A stretch of DNA of 64,000 bases, taken from NCBI GenBank assembly GCA_041390465.1, contig JAWKPW010000019.1, positions 1 to 64,000 on the forward strand, given 5' to 3'. This document shows positions 27,894 through 36,313 of the stretch, in pieces. Under the pieces are notes generated by a model, which saw nothing but the letters and a program-made list of their open reading frames with translations, was not told the DNA's origin and did no database searches. The first letter of the stretch is position 1. Every line of letters begins with the position of its first letter. Position numbers and translations under genes: made by a program. The DNA is from JAABRU01 sp041390465. Its GTDB lineage: Bacteria; Desulfobacterota; Desulfobacteria; Desulfobacterales; Desulfococcaceae.

Positions 27894-29084
27894 ATGATAT
27901 ATATTCAGCGGGCAGGTTACATCCTTCGACAGTTAAACGACAAATTCTATTTTCATGTCAGCATTGACACCGTGATTTCCTGGGCAGTCATTGTTCTGAT
28001 GTATCTTCTTTACAAGCTGCTCAACAAATATTTCAAGGACGACAATCAGCTCGACAGCTTTGAACTGATCAAGCTGCTGGGGATTTACATGCTGATTCTG
28101 TCTGTGATTACAGCTTCCTACATTGATATAGGAGAAATCACAAAAAGAGCAAATCCGGAATACTCTTTTTTCATGATCACAATTGTGGCCATCGGTCTTG
28201 TTGTCCTCCTGTCCTGGGCCTCCCGTGAAAAACCGTCAGCAGTTCAAAATATTTATTTTACCAAAATCACGCACAGAAATCTGATCCTGCTGACCCTGTA
28301 TGCTCCCATTCTTGTGCTGATGCTGACCAATGGAAGAATACTGGAACAGCGCACCGGAACCCTGAAACATTTTATGCCCCGTTCCGACATCACTTTTCTG
28401 GATATTCCCGGTGAGGTCACGGAATTCCGGGTAGGCGGTGTGGTGACAGCAGAGCAGCTTGAAAAACTGGAAGAAATCATCAGCAGTCACAGGGATGTGA
28501 GTGAAAGCGCAGTGGTTGGACACAGAGATACGGACAATATGATCAAGCCCTATGCCTTTGTGGTGCTCCATCCTGATGCAAAGGCTTCCGGAGATCTGCA
28601 GAAGGATATAATGGAATATGTTGCAGACAAAATTGAGGCCAACTGGATTTCCCCCGGCATGTATTCCAAAAACATGGAATTTGTGGATCAGGCCTATCTG
28701 GTCAAAGTGGGCGCAGGCAGCCTCATGCAGCAGAAAGTTCGGAAAATCATCAATGAGCACAGGGCAGTGGCAGATTCAAGAGTGACAGGCCCCCCTGAAA
28801 ATTCCGTTGCCTATGTGGTACTCAAACCCGGATATGCCCCCTCTGCGGATCAGGCAAAAGACATTATCCGCTTTGTATATAAAAAAATAAAGGAAAACAA
28901 TCGGATATCCGACTATCTGAAACCGCACTGGGTGGAGTTTGCGGACAAAGACAGGATTCCCAGAGAATCTGACGGCCGGATCAATCACAACATCCTGCAG
29001 AAAAAAAAGAAAAACTGGACAGAACTCTTTCCCAAGCCTCCGGAGGATGACACGTTTGTAAAGGAATTTGAATCTCAGATGTAA
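27894..29084 (+). CDS. Membrane protein with two tandem acyl-CoA-ligase C-terminal-like domains and no catalytic core
   Basis: A 396-residue protein with four predicted TM helices (about 23-45, 62-80, 93-111, 127-145). Its cytoplasmic part resembles the AMP-binding enzyme C-terminal domain twice. Domain one (about 180-265) has RVGGVVTAEQLEKLEEIISS, VSESAVVGHRD and KPYAFVVLHPDA. Domain two (about 280-375) has QKVRKIINEHRAVADSRVTG, AYVVLKPGY and a PRESDGRI segment placed like the PKTxSGKI lysine motif, with Arg replacing Lys. No adenylate-forming N-terminal domain exists here or nearby. The start follows GGAGA. A role as a regulatory or binding module is an inference. Confidence 0.7.
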   Translation: MIYIQRAGYILRQLNDKFYFHVSIDTVISWAVIVLMYLLYKLLNKYFKDDNQLDSFELIKLLGIYMLILSVITASYIDIGEITKRANPEYSFFMITIVAIGLVVLLSWASREKPSAVQNIYFTKITHRNLILLTLYAPILVLMLTNGRILEQRTGTLKHFMPRSDITFLDIPGEVTEFRVGGVVTAEQLEKLEEIISSHRDVSESAVVGHRDTDNMIKPYAFVVLHPDAKASGDLQKDIMEYVADKIEANWISPGMYSKNMEFVDQAYLVKVGAGSLMQQKVRKIINEHRAVADSRVTGPPENSVAYVVLKPGYAPSADQAKDIIRFVYKKIKENNRISDYLKPHWVEFADKDRIPRESDGRINHNILQKKKKNWTELFPKPPEDDTFVKEFESQM

Positions 29085-29085
29085 C

Positions 29086-29182
29086 TGGTCTGTCAAAAAA
29101 GTTCTTTCACATTCAGGGGCTGACAACTTTCAAAAAGTTGTCGGCTCTTGTCCTGTCCTGAGCAAAGAAACTTATTTGACAA
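29086..29182 (+). repeat. Dispersed intergenic repeat with GACAACTTTCAAAAAGTTGTC-type hairpin, copy 1
   Basis: A 97-base sequence from TGGTCTGTCAAAAAAGTTC to CTTATTTGACA with an internal hairpin. It is repeated in inverted orientation at 63871-63965. It follows the preceding stop directly and may double as its terminator. Confidence 0.75.
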
Positions 29183-29224
29183 ACCGGCAATTCCTCATTT
29201 TTTCAAAAGAATGGGAGGACAGCG

Positions 29225-29440
29225 ATGAAATTCGTCTTTTTCAGGAACAGCACAGGGAAACCGGGAATCCGGAATCCGGGTCTTATTCTGCTCATTCTTT
29301 TTATATGGTGCTGCCTGTCCTTTTCCTGTTCCGGGGCTCGGCGCCGACAGTATCATTATGATCCCGCAAAGGACAAGTCTTCACAGGAAAAAACAGTGCC
29401 GCATCCGGTGAAAAGGACATACTATCACGATCCGGCATAA
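29225..29440 (+). CDS. Small lipoprotein-like protein
   Basis: 71 residues: an N-terminal basic stretch, a hydrophobic helix (LILLILFIWCCLSF) and a lipobox-like LSFSC, leaving a short mature part containing QYHYDPAKD and ending YYHDPA. The YDPA motif is also present near the start of the mature YfaZ-like protein that follows (YQYDPAEE), suggesting the two are related or partners. ATG follows GGACAGCG weakly. The function is unknown. Confidence 0.55.
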   Translation: MKFVFFRNSTGKPGIRNPGLILLILFIWCCLSFSCSGARRRQYHYDPAKDKSSQEKTVPHPVKRTYYHDPA

Positions 29441-29505
29441 CATTTTGATAATAAAAAATTAAACATAAAAAACACCTTCAGGATTTTCCAGATAAGGAGA
29501 CGGGC

Positions 29506-30318
29506 ATGAAAAAATTTTCTGTTTTGGCAGTTTTTCTGTTTTTTTGCATCACAGGGGGCACAGGCTGGGGGCAGCAGTATCAGTATCAGTATGATCCCGC
29601 AGAGGAGGAACCGGCAGAGCCGCCATCCTCTTATCCGTATGAACAGGATTCAGGACGGCAGCCCATATACGATCGTCCCTCACCGGGATACCCGTCTTCC
29701 CCCTCGTACAGGCGGGATACCGCTTATCCCTCGTACAGAAGAGAGACCTATCCGACCCGGTTTTCTGATCCCTATCCCAGATATTCCATTGAAATCAACG
29801 GAAATGCCTCGGCTTTTGAGGCACGTCTGGGCTTCCGGCGTCCCCTTCTTCCCAACAGCATTTTCTTCGGACTGGGCGGAATCACCAGTGACAAGGATTT
29901 TTACATGCTTAACACAGAACTGGCATACGGCAACCGCCTTCTGGCAGACAGGCTCAGTCTGGACATCGGACTCAAAGGCATATGGGGAGAAGGGGAAAAA
30001 GGTTCCGTCAGCGCCAATATCGGCGCTGTGGGACTGATGATCCGGGCGGAATACAATCTTCCGGATATTGAGGTCACGTATGACCGGTATCTGGATCTGG
30101 AAATTTTCGGTGAACTCTGCATGTCACCTGAACCCCTTACCTTCGCGGACGGAGACAGCATTCTGGATTCCCGCTTTGGTCTCAATATCAATTTGGCCCA
30201 GAACAAACGGAGCGCCATTGTTCTGGGATACCGCTATGTCCGTATGGAGTTTGAGGAAAAGGAAGACTGGGACAAAAGTGACAAATCCGCGTATATCGGT
30301 TTTCGGATCCGCTTCTGA
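29506..30318 (+). CDS. YfaZ-family outer-membrane protein
   Basis: A 270-residue precursor. A signal peptide covers residues 1-22 (LAVFLFFCITGGTGWG). A Tyr/Pro-rich linker spans about 24-95 with repeated YPSYRR-like segments. A beta-barrel region of about 175 residues follows, with alternating hydrophobic strands and a C-terminal IGFRIRF ending in Phe, the usual outer-membrane signal. Segments such as NSIFFGLGGITSDKDFYMLN and ELAYGNRLLADRLSLDIGLK match YfaZ. SD AAGGAG precedes the ATG. Its cargo is unknown. Confidence 0.75.
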   Translation: MKKFSVLAVFLFFCITGGTGWGQQYQYQYDPAEEEPAEPPSSYPYEQDSGRQPIYDRPSPGYPSSPSYRRDTAYPSYRRETYPTRFSDPYPRYSIEINGNASAFEARLGFRRPLLPNSIFFGLGGITSDKDFYMLNTELAYGNRLLADRLSLDIGLKGIWGEGEKGSVSANIGAVGLMIRAEYNLPDIEVTYDRYLDLEIFGELCMSPEPLTFADGDSILDSRFGLNINLAQNKRSAIVLGYRYVRMEFEEKEDWDKSDKSAYIGFRIRF

Positions 30319-30375
30319 TTCCGGTTTCTGCGCTTTCAGACAGTGAGCTTTCACAGATATGAAAAAGGAGCATAA

Positions 30376-31056
30376 ATGAAAACTGTCATCCGCTGGACTG
30401 TTTTTCCCCTGGTTCTTGTGATTTTCCTTTCCGGCTGTGTGCACAGAGAGGCGGAACAGCAGGATATCATGCCGCTTGACCTGAGTTCCTGGGATGAGGA
30501 AAATCTTCGGCAGGTGGAAAAGGAAATGCTCCGGGGCTACACCTTCGAGACCCTGCTGGATGAAAAAATCCTGCAGGCTGTCCGGCAGATGAGCAGCACT
30601 CTCAAACCCGAGTTCAAAGGCTTTCATCTGGGAAAATACAAGGTGGGCTTTCTGGAGATTTCAGACATAGATCGGCGGACCGTGACAAAATTTCACAATT
30701 ATGTCACGGAAAAAACACTCACCTTCTCTTTTCTGCAACCCGACATTTCCCGGCATCTGAGCATTGTGGAACGTTTTCTCATCAAAGACATTCTGCGGGA
30801 ACTGCGGTTTGAGCATCAGCAGCGTCCCGCGATTGTGGATCAGAGACTCGCGCAGCAGTTGGGAAGAATCTATCATCTGGATATCATTGAAACCGGTGTC
30901 ACAGCGGAAACAGAAGATTTCATAGATCTCAACCTTCGCATGATTGAAACCCGGCGGGGACGCATCATTGCTGTGGGATCGGTCAAAATTGAAAAAACAG
31001 AGCCGGTGCGCAAATGGCTCAGGGAAAGCGGGAGCGTGGGAACCGGCTGGCGCTGA
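30376..31056 (+). CDS. FlgO-like lipoprotein
   Basis: 226 residues with a lipoprotein signal ending LSGC (Cys21). The mature domain resembles FlgO/CsgG-type proteins: VERFLIKDILRELRFEHQQ, AQQLGRIYHLDIIETG and LRMIETRRGRIIAVGSV. FlgO members are outer-membrane lipoproteins linked to flagella or curli-like secretion, and stand-alone versions are common in Desulfobacterota. It is 57 bases after the YfaZ gene behind AAAGGAG, in one transcript direction. No flagellar gene is near, so the partner is unknown. Confidence 0.8.
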   Translation: MKTVIRWTVFPLVLVIFLSGCVHREAEQQDIMPLDLSSWDEENLRQVEKEMLRGYTFETLLDEKILQAVRQMSSTLKPEFKGFHLGKYKVGFLEISDIDRRTVTKFHNYVTEKTLTFSFLQPDISRHLSIVERFLIKDILRELRFEHQQRPAIVDQRLAQQLGRIYHLDIIETGVTAETEDFIDLNLRMIETRRGRIIAVGSVKIEKTEPVRKWLRESGSVGTGWR

Positions 31057-31132
31057 TCCGGCAGTCATTTTTCAATGCGGAAAGAACCGGACATTTCCCC
31101 CTGAAACCAGTATCCAAAAAAGGCTAAAAAAA

Positions 31133-32032
31133 ATGAACATGCTGACTGTCACTGAATTTTTTACCTTCATCGTCATCATTGTCATCATTCTGCTTGTGCT
31201 TATCTGCTGGAAAATATACCGTTTTGAGAAAAGGCAGGCAAAGGCGCCCTCGCTGACAGCACTTGGTGAGAAACTGGATGATATTTCCGGCCAGACCGGA
31301 AATATCGGTGCAATTCAGGGAAAACTGGCAGAGCTTTCTTCCAAAACAGATTCCATTGGGGATTTGCGGAAAAGTCTTGCGGAATTTTCTGAAACCCTGT
31401 CCTCTGTTTCCGCAAAAGCGGACAAATCCGAAGGAGTGGCAGATTCCCTTGCCTCTCTTGGACAGGATATGCAGCTTATGCTGGATGCCCTGTCCGAGCG
31501 GATTGACAATCTGGCCCGGCAGGTGGAAGATCTCAGTACCGTGAATCAGAAAGTTTCCGAACTCAGGACAGACACCGATCAGATGAAACAGCAAATCGAA
31601 GATCTGGGAACTGTTCATATGAAACTCCTGTCTGACATTTCTTCCAAAATGGAGAATATTGTGCTCAATGCTCTTTCTGCTGTGCAGAAGAAAACAGCGG
31701 TTTCAGAACCTGCGGAAAACAGGGACAGCAGCGTGATTTTGGAACAGGAAGCAAAACCGGATCTGAAAATTCCGGTGCAGGAGACGCCATCTGCGGGCAA
31801 AGTTCCTTCGCAGACAGTGGAGAACCCCGCGTCTTTGGACGAAAAAACAAAGCAGAAATCACATCCCAAAACATCGGCACAGACAGAGCACAGCGCAGAG
31901 ACTCCTGTCGGGGAAACCGTGCAGAAACCATCGCATGATGCAAGCAATCCCGCAGAACAGCGGGAAAGAGCAATGTCCAAGCCGGATGATGCGGAAGAAC
32001 AGAAAAAACAGGAACTGCTGGCAAGAATATAA
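31133..32032 (+). CDS. Single-TM coiled-coil protein (I)
   Basis: 299 residues: an N-terminal TM helix (about 9-30, FIVIIVIILLVLICWKIY), then heptad-type coiled coil over about 40-200 with a recurring ISGQTGNIGAIQGKLAEL-like pattern (about 20 residues per repeat), then a Glu/Lys/Pro/Ser-rich tail. It is anchored in the inner membrane with its bulk probably in the cytoplasm. The start is ATG 31133; the ribosome site is weak. Its order with the next gene, which has the same plan, suggests they work together. Confidence 0.75.
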   Translation: MNMLTVTEFFTFIVIIVIILLVLICWKIYRFEKRQAKAPSLTALGEKLDDISGQTGNIGAIQGKLAELSSKTDSIGDLRKSLAEFSETLSSVSAKADKSEGVADSLASLGQDMQLMLDALSERIDNLARQVEDLSTVNQKVSELRTDTDQMKQQIEDLGTVHMKLLSDISSKMENIVLNALSAVQKKTAVSEPAENRDSSVILEQEAKPDLKIPVQETPSAGKVPSQTVENPASLDEKTKQKSHPKTSAQTEHSAETPVGETVQKPSHDASNPAEQRERAMSKPDDAEEQKKQELLARI

Positions 32033-32067
32033 TTTTTTTAAACAAATTTCACGAATGGAGGCCTGTC

Positions 32068-33186
32068 ATGAGCGATGAGGATAAAAATGCGGCAGAAGAA
32101 AGGGATTCCATATTCGGAGAAATTGTCATTTATTCTGTACTGATTTTCGTTTTGCTGACATTTCTCTTATGGGTTATAAACCGTCTGGAATTGGAAAAGA
32201 AGACTGCCTCGCCCTCAGCCGGTCTCAGTGTCATGGAAAAAGAAGCAGAAAAAAATGTCCTGTCCGATTTTCCCGGCATTCAGAATCCAAAAACAGAATT
32301 CAGTGAAGACAAAACAGAGGAACCTGCCCTGTCCGCCGGCCCTGTAACTCTGGACTGGCATATCAGGGACTTGGAAAAAATTATTCAAGACTTTGAAAAC
32401 ATTGAAAGCAAAATTTCAGATTATCTGAAAAATCATACGGCTGATCTTTCTGAATCGGACAGAGCACTGATACATGAGGAACTGGAAAAATTACGCAAAG
32501 ATATGGATTCCCATCCTGAACGCATTTCCGAAAAACTGGATCGGATCATCAGTCTTATTGAAAAGCAGAATAAGGGCAAAGAACTTCAGGCAGTCACGCC
32601 TGTGAAGGCAAAAATCCGGCCTCCGGAAGCAGGAAAAAAGACGGCAGAGGAAACCGGGACAGAGGAAAAGGCGCAGGTCAGTGCGGATACAGGCAAAGAA
32701 AAGACCCTGATCGCCCAAAAACCGGCAGAGCCGGACCCGGTAAAGAAAAAAGAGACCCCGGTTCCGGAGCCTGTTTCCCAAAAAGCAGAGATGTTCGAAA
32801 AGACTCCGGGAGAGGAGGAAAAAACACCTGCATTTCCCATACCTGACAATATCCTGACAGGTCAGGAAGTCAGTGCCCTTCACAGGATGGAACATGGCGG
32901 GATTTCAGCAAAAACCCTGTGCAGAAACCGCCAGAACACGGTTCATTTCCTGTCCAGCCAGCTTCTGGTGCGGCTGGTGGATATTCATCCCCCGGATGAT
33001 CCCGGGTCCGCAGGCCGGGCTGTGATTGATGTCACCCATCCGCGCTTGGGACTGCGGCGTTTTTCCGAAATGGAGGAAGGCACAACCCGGCCCTTTGAAT
33101 ACGGCAGCCGGGTTTTTTTCCTGGAACTGCTCAAACTGTATCCCAACTGCGCGGATGTGGCTGTTTATGAACGCAAAAACAGTTAA
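32068..33186 (+). CDS. Single-TM coiled-coil protein (II) with unidentified C-terminal domain
   Basis: 372 residues: a TM helix at about 22-42 (VIYSVLIFVLLTFLLWVINR), a helical region near 90-170 (DLEKIIQDFENIESK, EELEKLRKDMDSH), a Lys/Glu/Pro-rich linker (175-260), and a compact C-terminal domain (about 270-372) with DVTHPRLGLRRFSEMEEGT. I do not recognise that domain. The gene is 35 bases after coiled-coil protein I and preceded by GGAGG. The shared TM-coil-linker plan suggests a paired membrane scaffold next to the flotillin gene. Confidence 0.75.
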   Translation: MSDEDKNAAEERDSIFGEIVIYSVLIFVLLTFLLWVINRLELEKKTASPSAGLSVMEKEAEKNVLSDFPGIQNPKTEFSEDKTEEPALSAGPVTLDWHIRDLEKIIQDFENIESKISDYLKNHTADLSESDRALIHEELEKLRKDMDSHPERISEKLDRIISLIEKQNKGKELQAVTPVKAKIRPPEAGKKTAEETGTEEKAQVSADTGKEKTLIAQKPAEPDPVKKKETPVPEPVSQKAEMFEKTPGEEEKTPAFPIPDNILTGQEVSALHRMEHGGISAKTLCRNRQNTVHFLSSQLLVRLVDIHPPDDPGSAGRAVIDVTHPRLGLRRFSEMEEGTTRPFEYGSRVFFLELLKLYPNCADVAVYERKNS

Positions 33187-33267
33187 GAAAGGGGCAATTC
33201 AGGTGTCAGGGGTTCAGTCTCAGGACGCAGGACAAAATCCATAACGTCCATAACAGCCCGGGGAAAA

Positions 33268-34611
33268 ATGATTTCATACACGCATCTGCTCCTTCTTGTC
33301 AGTCTTGGTTCCGCGATCAGCAGCATTCTCACCTGGCTCTGGTGCCGTTCCAGTGCCCTTCGGGAAAGAGGGGAACTGAATGTGCATCTGGCTGCGGTGA
33401 CCGCAGAAAAACAGGGTTTGGCTCAAAAACTGCAGGCTTTGGAACCGCTGCATGAGGGCTTGCAGACCGAAAACCGGAACCTGAAAATCCGCATGGCCCA
33501 GTTGGAGCAGATGCGCATTTCTGACGGAGAGAAAATTCAGTGGATTGGGCAGGCACAGGCGCAGATGCGGGATGCCTTTGCCGCGCTGTCCGCGCAGACT
33601 TTGCAGAAAAATTCCGAACTTTTTGCCTCCCGTGCGCGGGAACAGGTGGAAGCGCTTTTCCGTCAGGCAAAAGGGGACTGGAACACCCACAAAGCCCAAC
33701 TGGAAAATCTTTTTGATCCGGTGCGGGAAAATCTGCACCTGCTGGAAAGCCATGTCCGGGAACTGGAGCAGAAACGGGAAGGAGCCTATCAGGGACTCAC
33801 AGATCAGTTGGAGCATCTGTCCCGTGCCCATGCGGAAATCCGCACAGCCACCATCAGCCTGACCCAGGCTCTCAAATCGCCCACTGTACGGGGCAGATGG
33901 GGAGAAATCCAGTTGCGCCGGGTGGTGGAAATGTCCGGAATGATCCGGCATGTGATTTTTGAGGAACAGACCGGAACCGACTGGGGACGGCCCGATATGA
34001 TCATTCATCTGCCCAATGCCGGAATTTTGCCTGTGGATGCCAAAGTGCCGCTGCAGGCCTATCTGGAGGCGGCAGAAACAGACCGGCCCGAAGAGCACAG
34101 ACGCAAAATGGAAGATCATGCCAAAGCCATGCGGAGCAGGATTCGGGAGCTTGGCCGGAAAAAATACTGGGAACAGTTTGAAAACGCTCCGGATTTTGTG
34201 GTCATGTTCCTTCCGGGCGACAGTTGCCTGAGTGCGGCCTTTGATCAGGATCCGGAAATTCTGGAATATGCCATGAATCAGCGGGTTCTGATCAGCACAC
34301 CGGTTACGCTCATTGCACTGCTCAAGGCTGTGGCCTATGGATGGAAACAGCATCAGGTCACGGAAAACGCGCTTCATATCGCACAGCAGGGACAGGAACT
34401 CTGCCGCAGACTGGAAACCTTCATGGCACATTTTGCAGAACTGAAGACCCATCTCAACAAATCTGTGGAAGGATACAACAAAACTCTGGGCTCTCTGGAA
34501 AGACGGCTTCTGCCCATTGCCCGGCGTTTTCAGGAAATGAATCTCAGCAACGGGGAACCGGCAGTACCGGAAGAAATCAGCATACAGGCAAGGGATATAT
34601 CCCTTTTGTAA
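33268..34611 (+). CDS. rmuC: RmuC-family DNA recombination protein
   Basis: 447 residues: an N-terminal TM or signal-anchor (about 6-26), a long coiled coil (30-190) and the RmuC domain (about 200-400) with SPTVRGRWGEIQLRRVVEMS, GRPDMIIHLP, PVDAKVPLQAYLEA and LISTPVTLIALLKAVAYGW. RmuC proteins have a PD-(D/E)XK-like nuclease fold and limit certain DNA rearrangements. The coupling with flotillin downstream (15 bases) is unusual and points to membrane-associated function. Confidence 0.93.
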   Translation: MISYTHLLLLVSLGSAISSILTWLWCRSSALRERGELNVHLAAVTAEKQGLAQKLQALEPLHEGLQTENRNLKIRMAQLEQMRISDGEKIQWIGQAQAQMRDAFAALSAQTLQKNSELFASRAREQVEALFRQAKGDWNTHKAQLENLFDPVRENLHLLESHVRELEQKREGAYQGLTDQLEHLSRAHAEIRTATISLTQALKSPTVRGRWGEIQLRRVVEMSGMIRHVIFEEQTGTDWGRPDMIIHLPNAGILPVDAKVPLQAYLEAAETDRPEEHRRKMEDHAKAMRSRIRELGRKKYWEQFENAPDFVVMFLPGDSCLSAAFDQDPEILEYAMNQRVLISTPVTLIALLKAVAYGWKQHQVTENALHIAQQGQELCRRLETFMAHFAELKTHLNKSVEGYNKTLGSLERRLLPIARRFQEMNLSNGEPAVPEEISIQARDISLL

Positions 34612-34626
34612 GCAGGAAATCTGTCA

Positions 34627-35871
34627 ATGGAACATTCACTTCAGATTTACATCATACGGGTACTCACAGTCATCATCCTGATTCTGCTGCTGATTATGGG
34701 ATTTTTTTATCATCTCTACCGCAAAAGATCCTTCTGGCTCCGGGCTCTGGTGCTGCGATCTTTTGTCAATCCGGTTCGTCTGGTGATGATGCGCATGCGG
34801 AAAACTGATCCCGCACTTTACACGGAACTCAGTGCGAGAGCCCTGGAAGGTCATGTGGAAATTTCCCCTGAAGAACTGGAGGATTTGGCCCGTTTTCCGG
34901 TTCCGGACGAGGCAAGAATGATTATGGAAACGGCTGTCCGGGCCAAACAGGAAAATATCCCCGCGGATATTCGCTCCCTGAAATCCCACAGGACTTACGG
35001 CATTGATATTCGCCAGCTTATGGATTACAAGATACAGGCTGACAAGATTGGAATGGAAGCGGAGATGGATCAGATTGCCGCGCATATGCTGGCCGGAGGC
35101 AATATGAGAAAAATCATGGAAGCTCTGAGCATTGCGGTCAACACCGGAGAATCCATTGATTTCCATACCGCAGCCGCCGCGGATCTTGCAGGCCGGGACA
35201 TTCTGGAAGCTGTGCGCACCCTGATTCAGCCCCGAATCATCCGCACGGAAAAAATCACAGCCGTGACCCGAAACGGGTTTGAGGTTTCTGCCAGAGCCCT
35301 GATTACCATCCGCACCAATCCGGAAGAACTCCTGGGCGGAGCCGGAGAGGAAACCATTCTCAGCAGGACGTCCCAGTCCCTGCTTTCAGCCATCAGCAAT
35401 GCGGAAAGCCATCAGAAAATTCTGGAAAGCCCGGACAGCATTGCAGACGCGGCATGGAAGGAGAGTCTGGATGAACATGCGGCCTATGAAATCCTGTCTC
35501 TTGAAATTTCAGACATTGCTGTGGGACAAAATATCGGAGTAAGACAGAAAATCCGGCAGGCACAGGAAGAAAAGGAAATCGCACAGGCAGAGGCGGAAAG
35601 AAAAGAACAGGAAAACAAGGTGCGTGCGCTGGAAAACAAGGCAAAATTTCTCGAAGCGGAAGCCAAAATTCCCTCAGCTCTGGCCGATGCTTTTGCAAAG
35701 GGGGAACTGAAAATTGAGGATTATCTGCGAATGGGAAGACATTTACCGGAAACTGTCCGCAGTTTCAGTTCTGCAGCACAGTCGAAGCAGAACTTTGGAG
35801 AAAAAACCGGGGAAGTCGGCAATGACACGGAAGGAAAAAATATCAGAACCCCGGTGGCATCTGAAAACTGA
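34627..35871 (+). CDS. floA: FloA-like flotillin
   Basis: 414 residues. An N-terminal TM helix (about 10-32) is followed by the flotillin core: AAADLAGRDILEAVRTLIQP near 178, TAVTRNGFEVSARALITIRT, EETILSRTSQSLLSAI, and EILSLEISDIAVGQNIG near 288. A Glu/Ala-rich coiled coil follows (KIRQAQEEKEIAQAEAERKE). FloA scaffolds membrane microdomains. The N-terminal region (35-160) is longer than in Bacillus FloA. It faces the PspA operon convergently. Confidence 0.9.
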   Translation: MEHSLQIYIIRVLTVIILILLLIMGFFYHLYRKRSFWLRALVLRSFVNPVRLVMMRMRKTDPALYTELSARALEGHVEISPEELEDLARFPVPDEARMIMETAVRAKQENIPADIRSLKSHRTYGIDIRQLMDYKIQADKIGMEAEMDQIAAHMLAGGNMRKIMEALSIAVNTGESIDFHTAAAADLAGRDILEAVRTLIQPRIIRTEKITAVTRNGFEVSARALITIRTNPEELLGGAGEETILSRTSQSLLSAISNAESHQKILESPDSIADAAWKESLDEHAAYEILSLEISDIAVGQNIGVRQKIRQAQEEKEIAQAEAERKEQENKVRALENKAKFLEAEAKIPSALADAFAKGELKIEDYLRMGRHLPETVRSFSSAAQSKQNFGEKTGEVGNDTEGKNIRTPVASEN

Positions 35872-35882
35872 AAAATTTTGAA

Positions 35883-35978
35883 CAGCGGGCCAAACCGCCT
35901 GACAATGTCATCCCTTCCGGGATTCTGATTTGTTTTTTTGACTTTTTCTGAAAAAATGTCAATCCCTGCGGATTTTTC
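35883..35978 (-). repeat. Dispersed 100-base intergenic repeat, copy 1
   Basis: It contains GACAATGTCATCCCTTCCGG and GAATCCCGGAAGGGATGACA on the opposite strand. It is repeated in inverted orientation at 47014-47118 with high identity. Confidence 0.75.
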
Positions 35979-35989
35979 CCCCGGTGTCA

Positions 35990-36152
35990 TACCGACTCTC
36001 CATTGAAAACATACTTTATGGAAAGCAGTTTCTGCGGAAGACAATGCCGGTTCTCCGCCAATTTTGCAAAGTTCTGTCAGTTCTTTGTGACCGCTGTGCA
36101 CTCTTTGCGTCCTTTGTGGTAAAAAAAACATGGTTTCAATGGAGAATCGGTA
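35990..36152. mobile_element. TA-flanked MITE with CCGATTCTCCATTGAAA-type terminal inverted repeats, copy 1
   Basis: The left end reads TACCGACTCTCCATTGAAAA and the right end TTTCAATGGAGAATCGGTA. The 163-base element begins and ends with TA, as expected for IS630/Tc1-mariner-type insertion. The interior contains CTTTGCGTCCTTTGTGGT. Related copies lie at 46459-46606 and 59667-59803. Confidence 0.75.
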
Positions 36153-36313
36153 TCAGACCTGAACAGCGGATTTGGCCCACTGTCAAACTTTCCGTTCTGG
36201 TGGGCGGGAAATATTGCGGGCCAGAGAAGTCCAAACGGAAAGTCTGGAATCTCCCTGCCTTCAGTTTGGCAATCCCCAGCCCTGGCAATGCAATGGCAGA
36301 AATTTTCCCTGCC

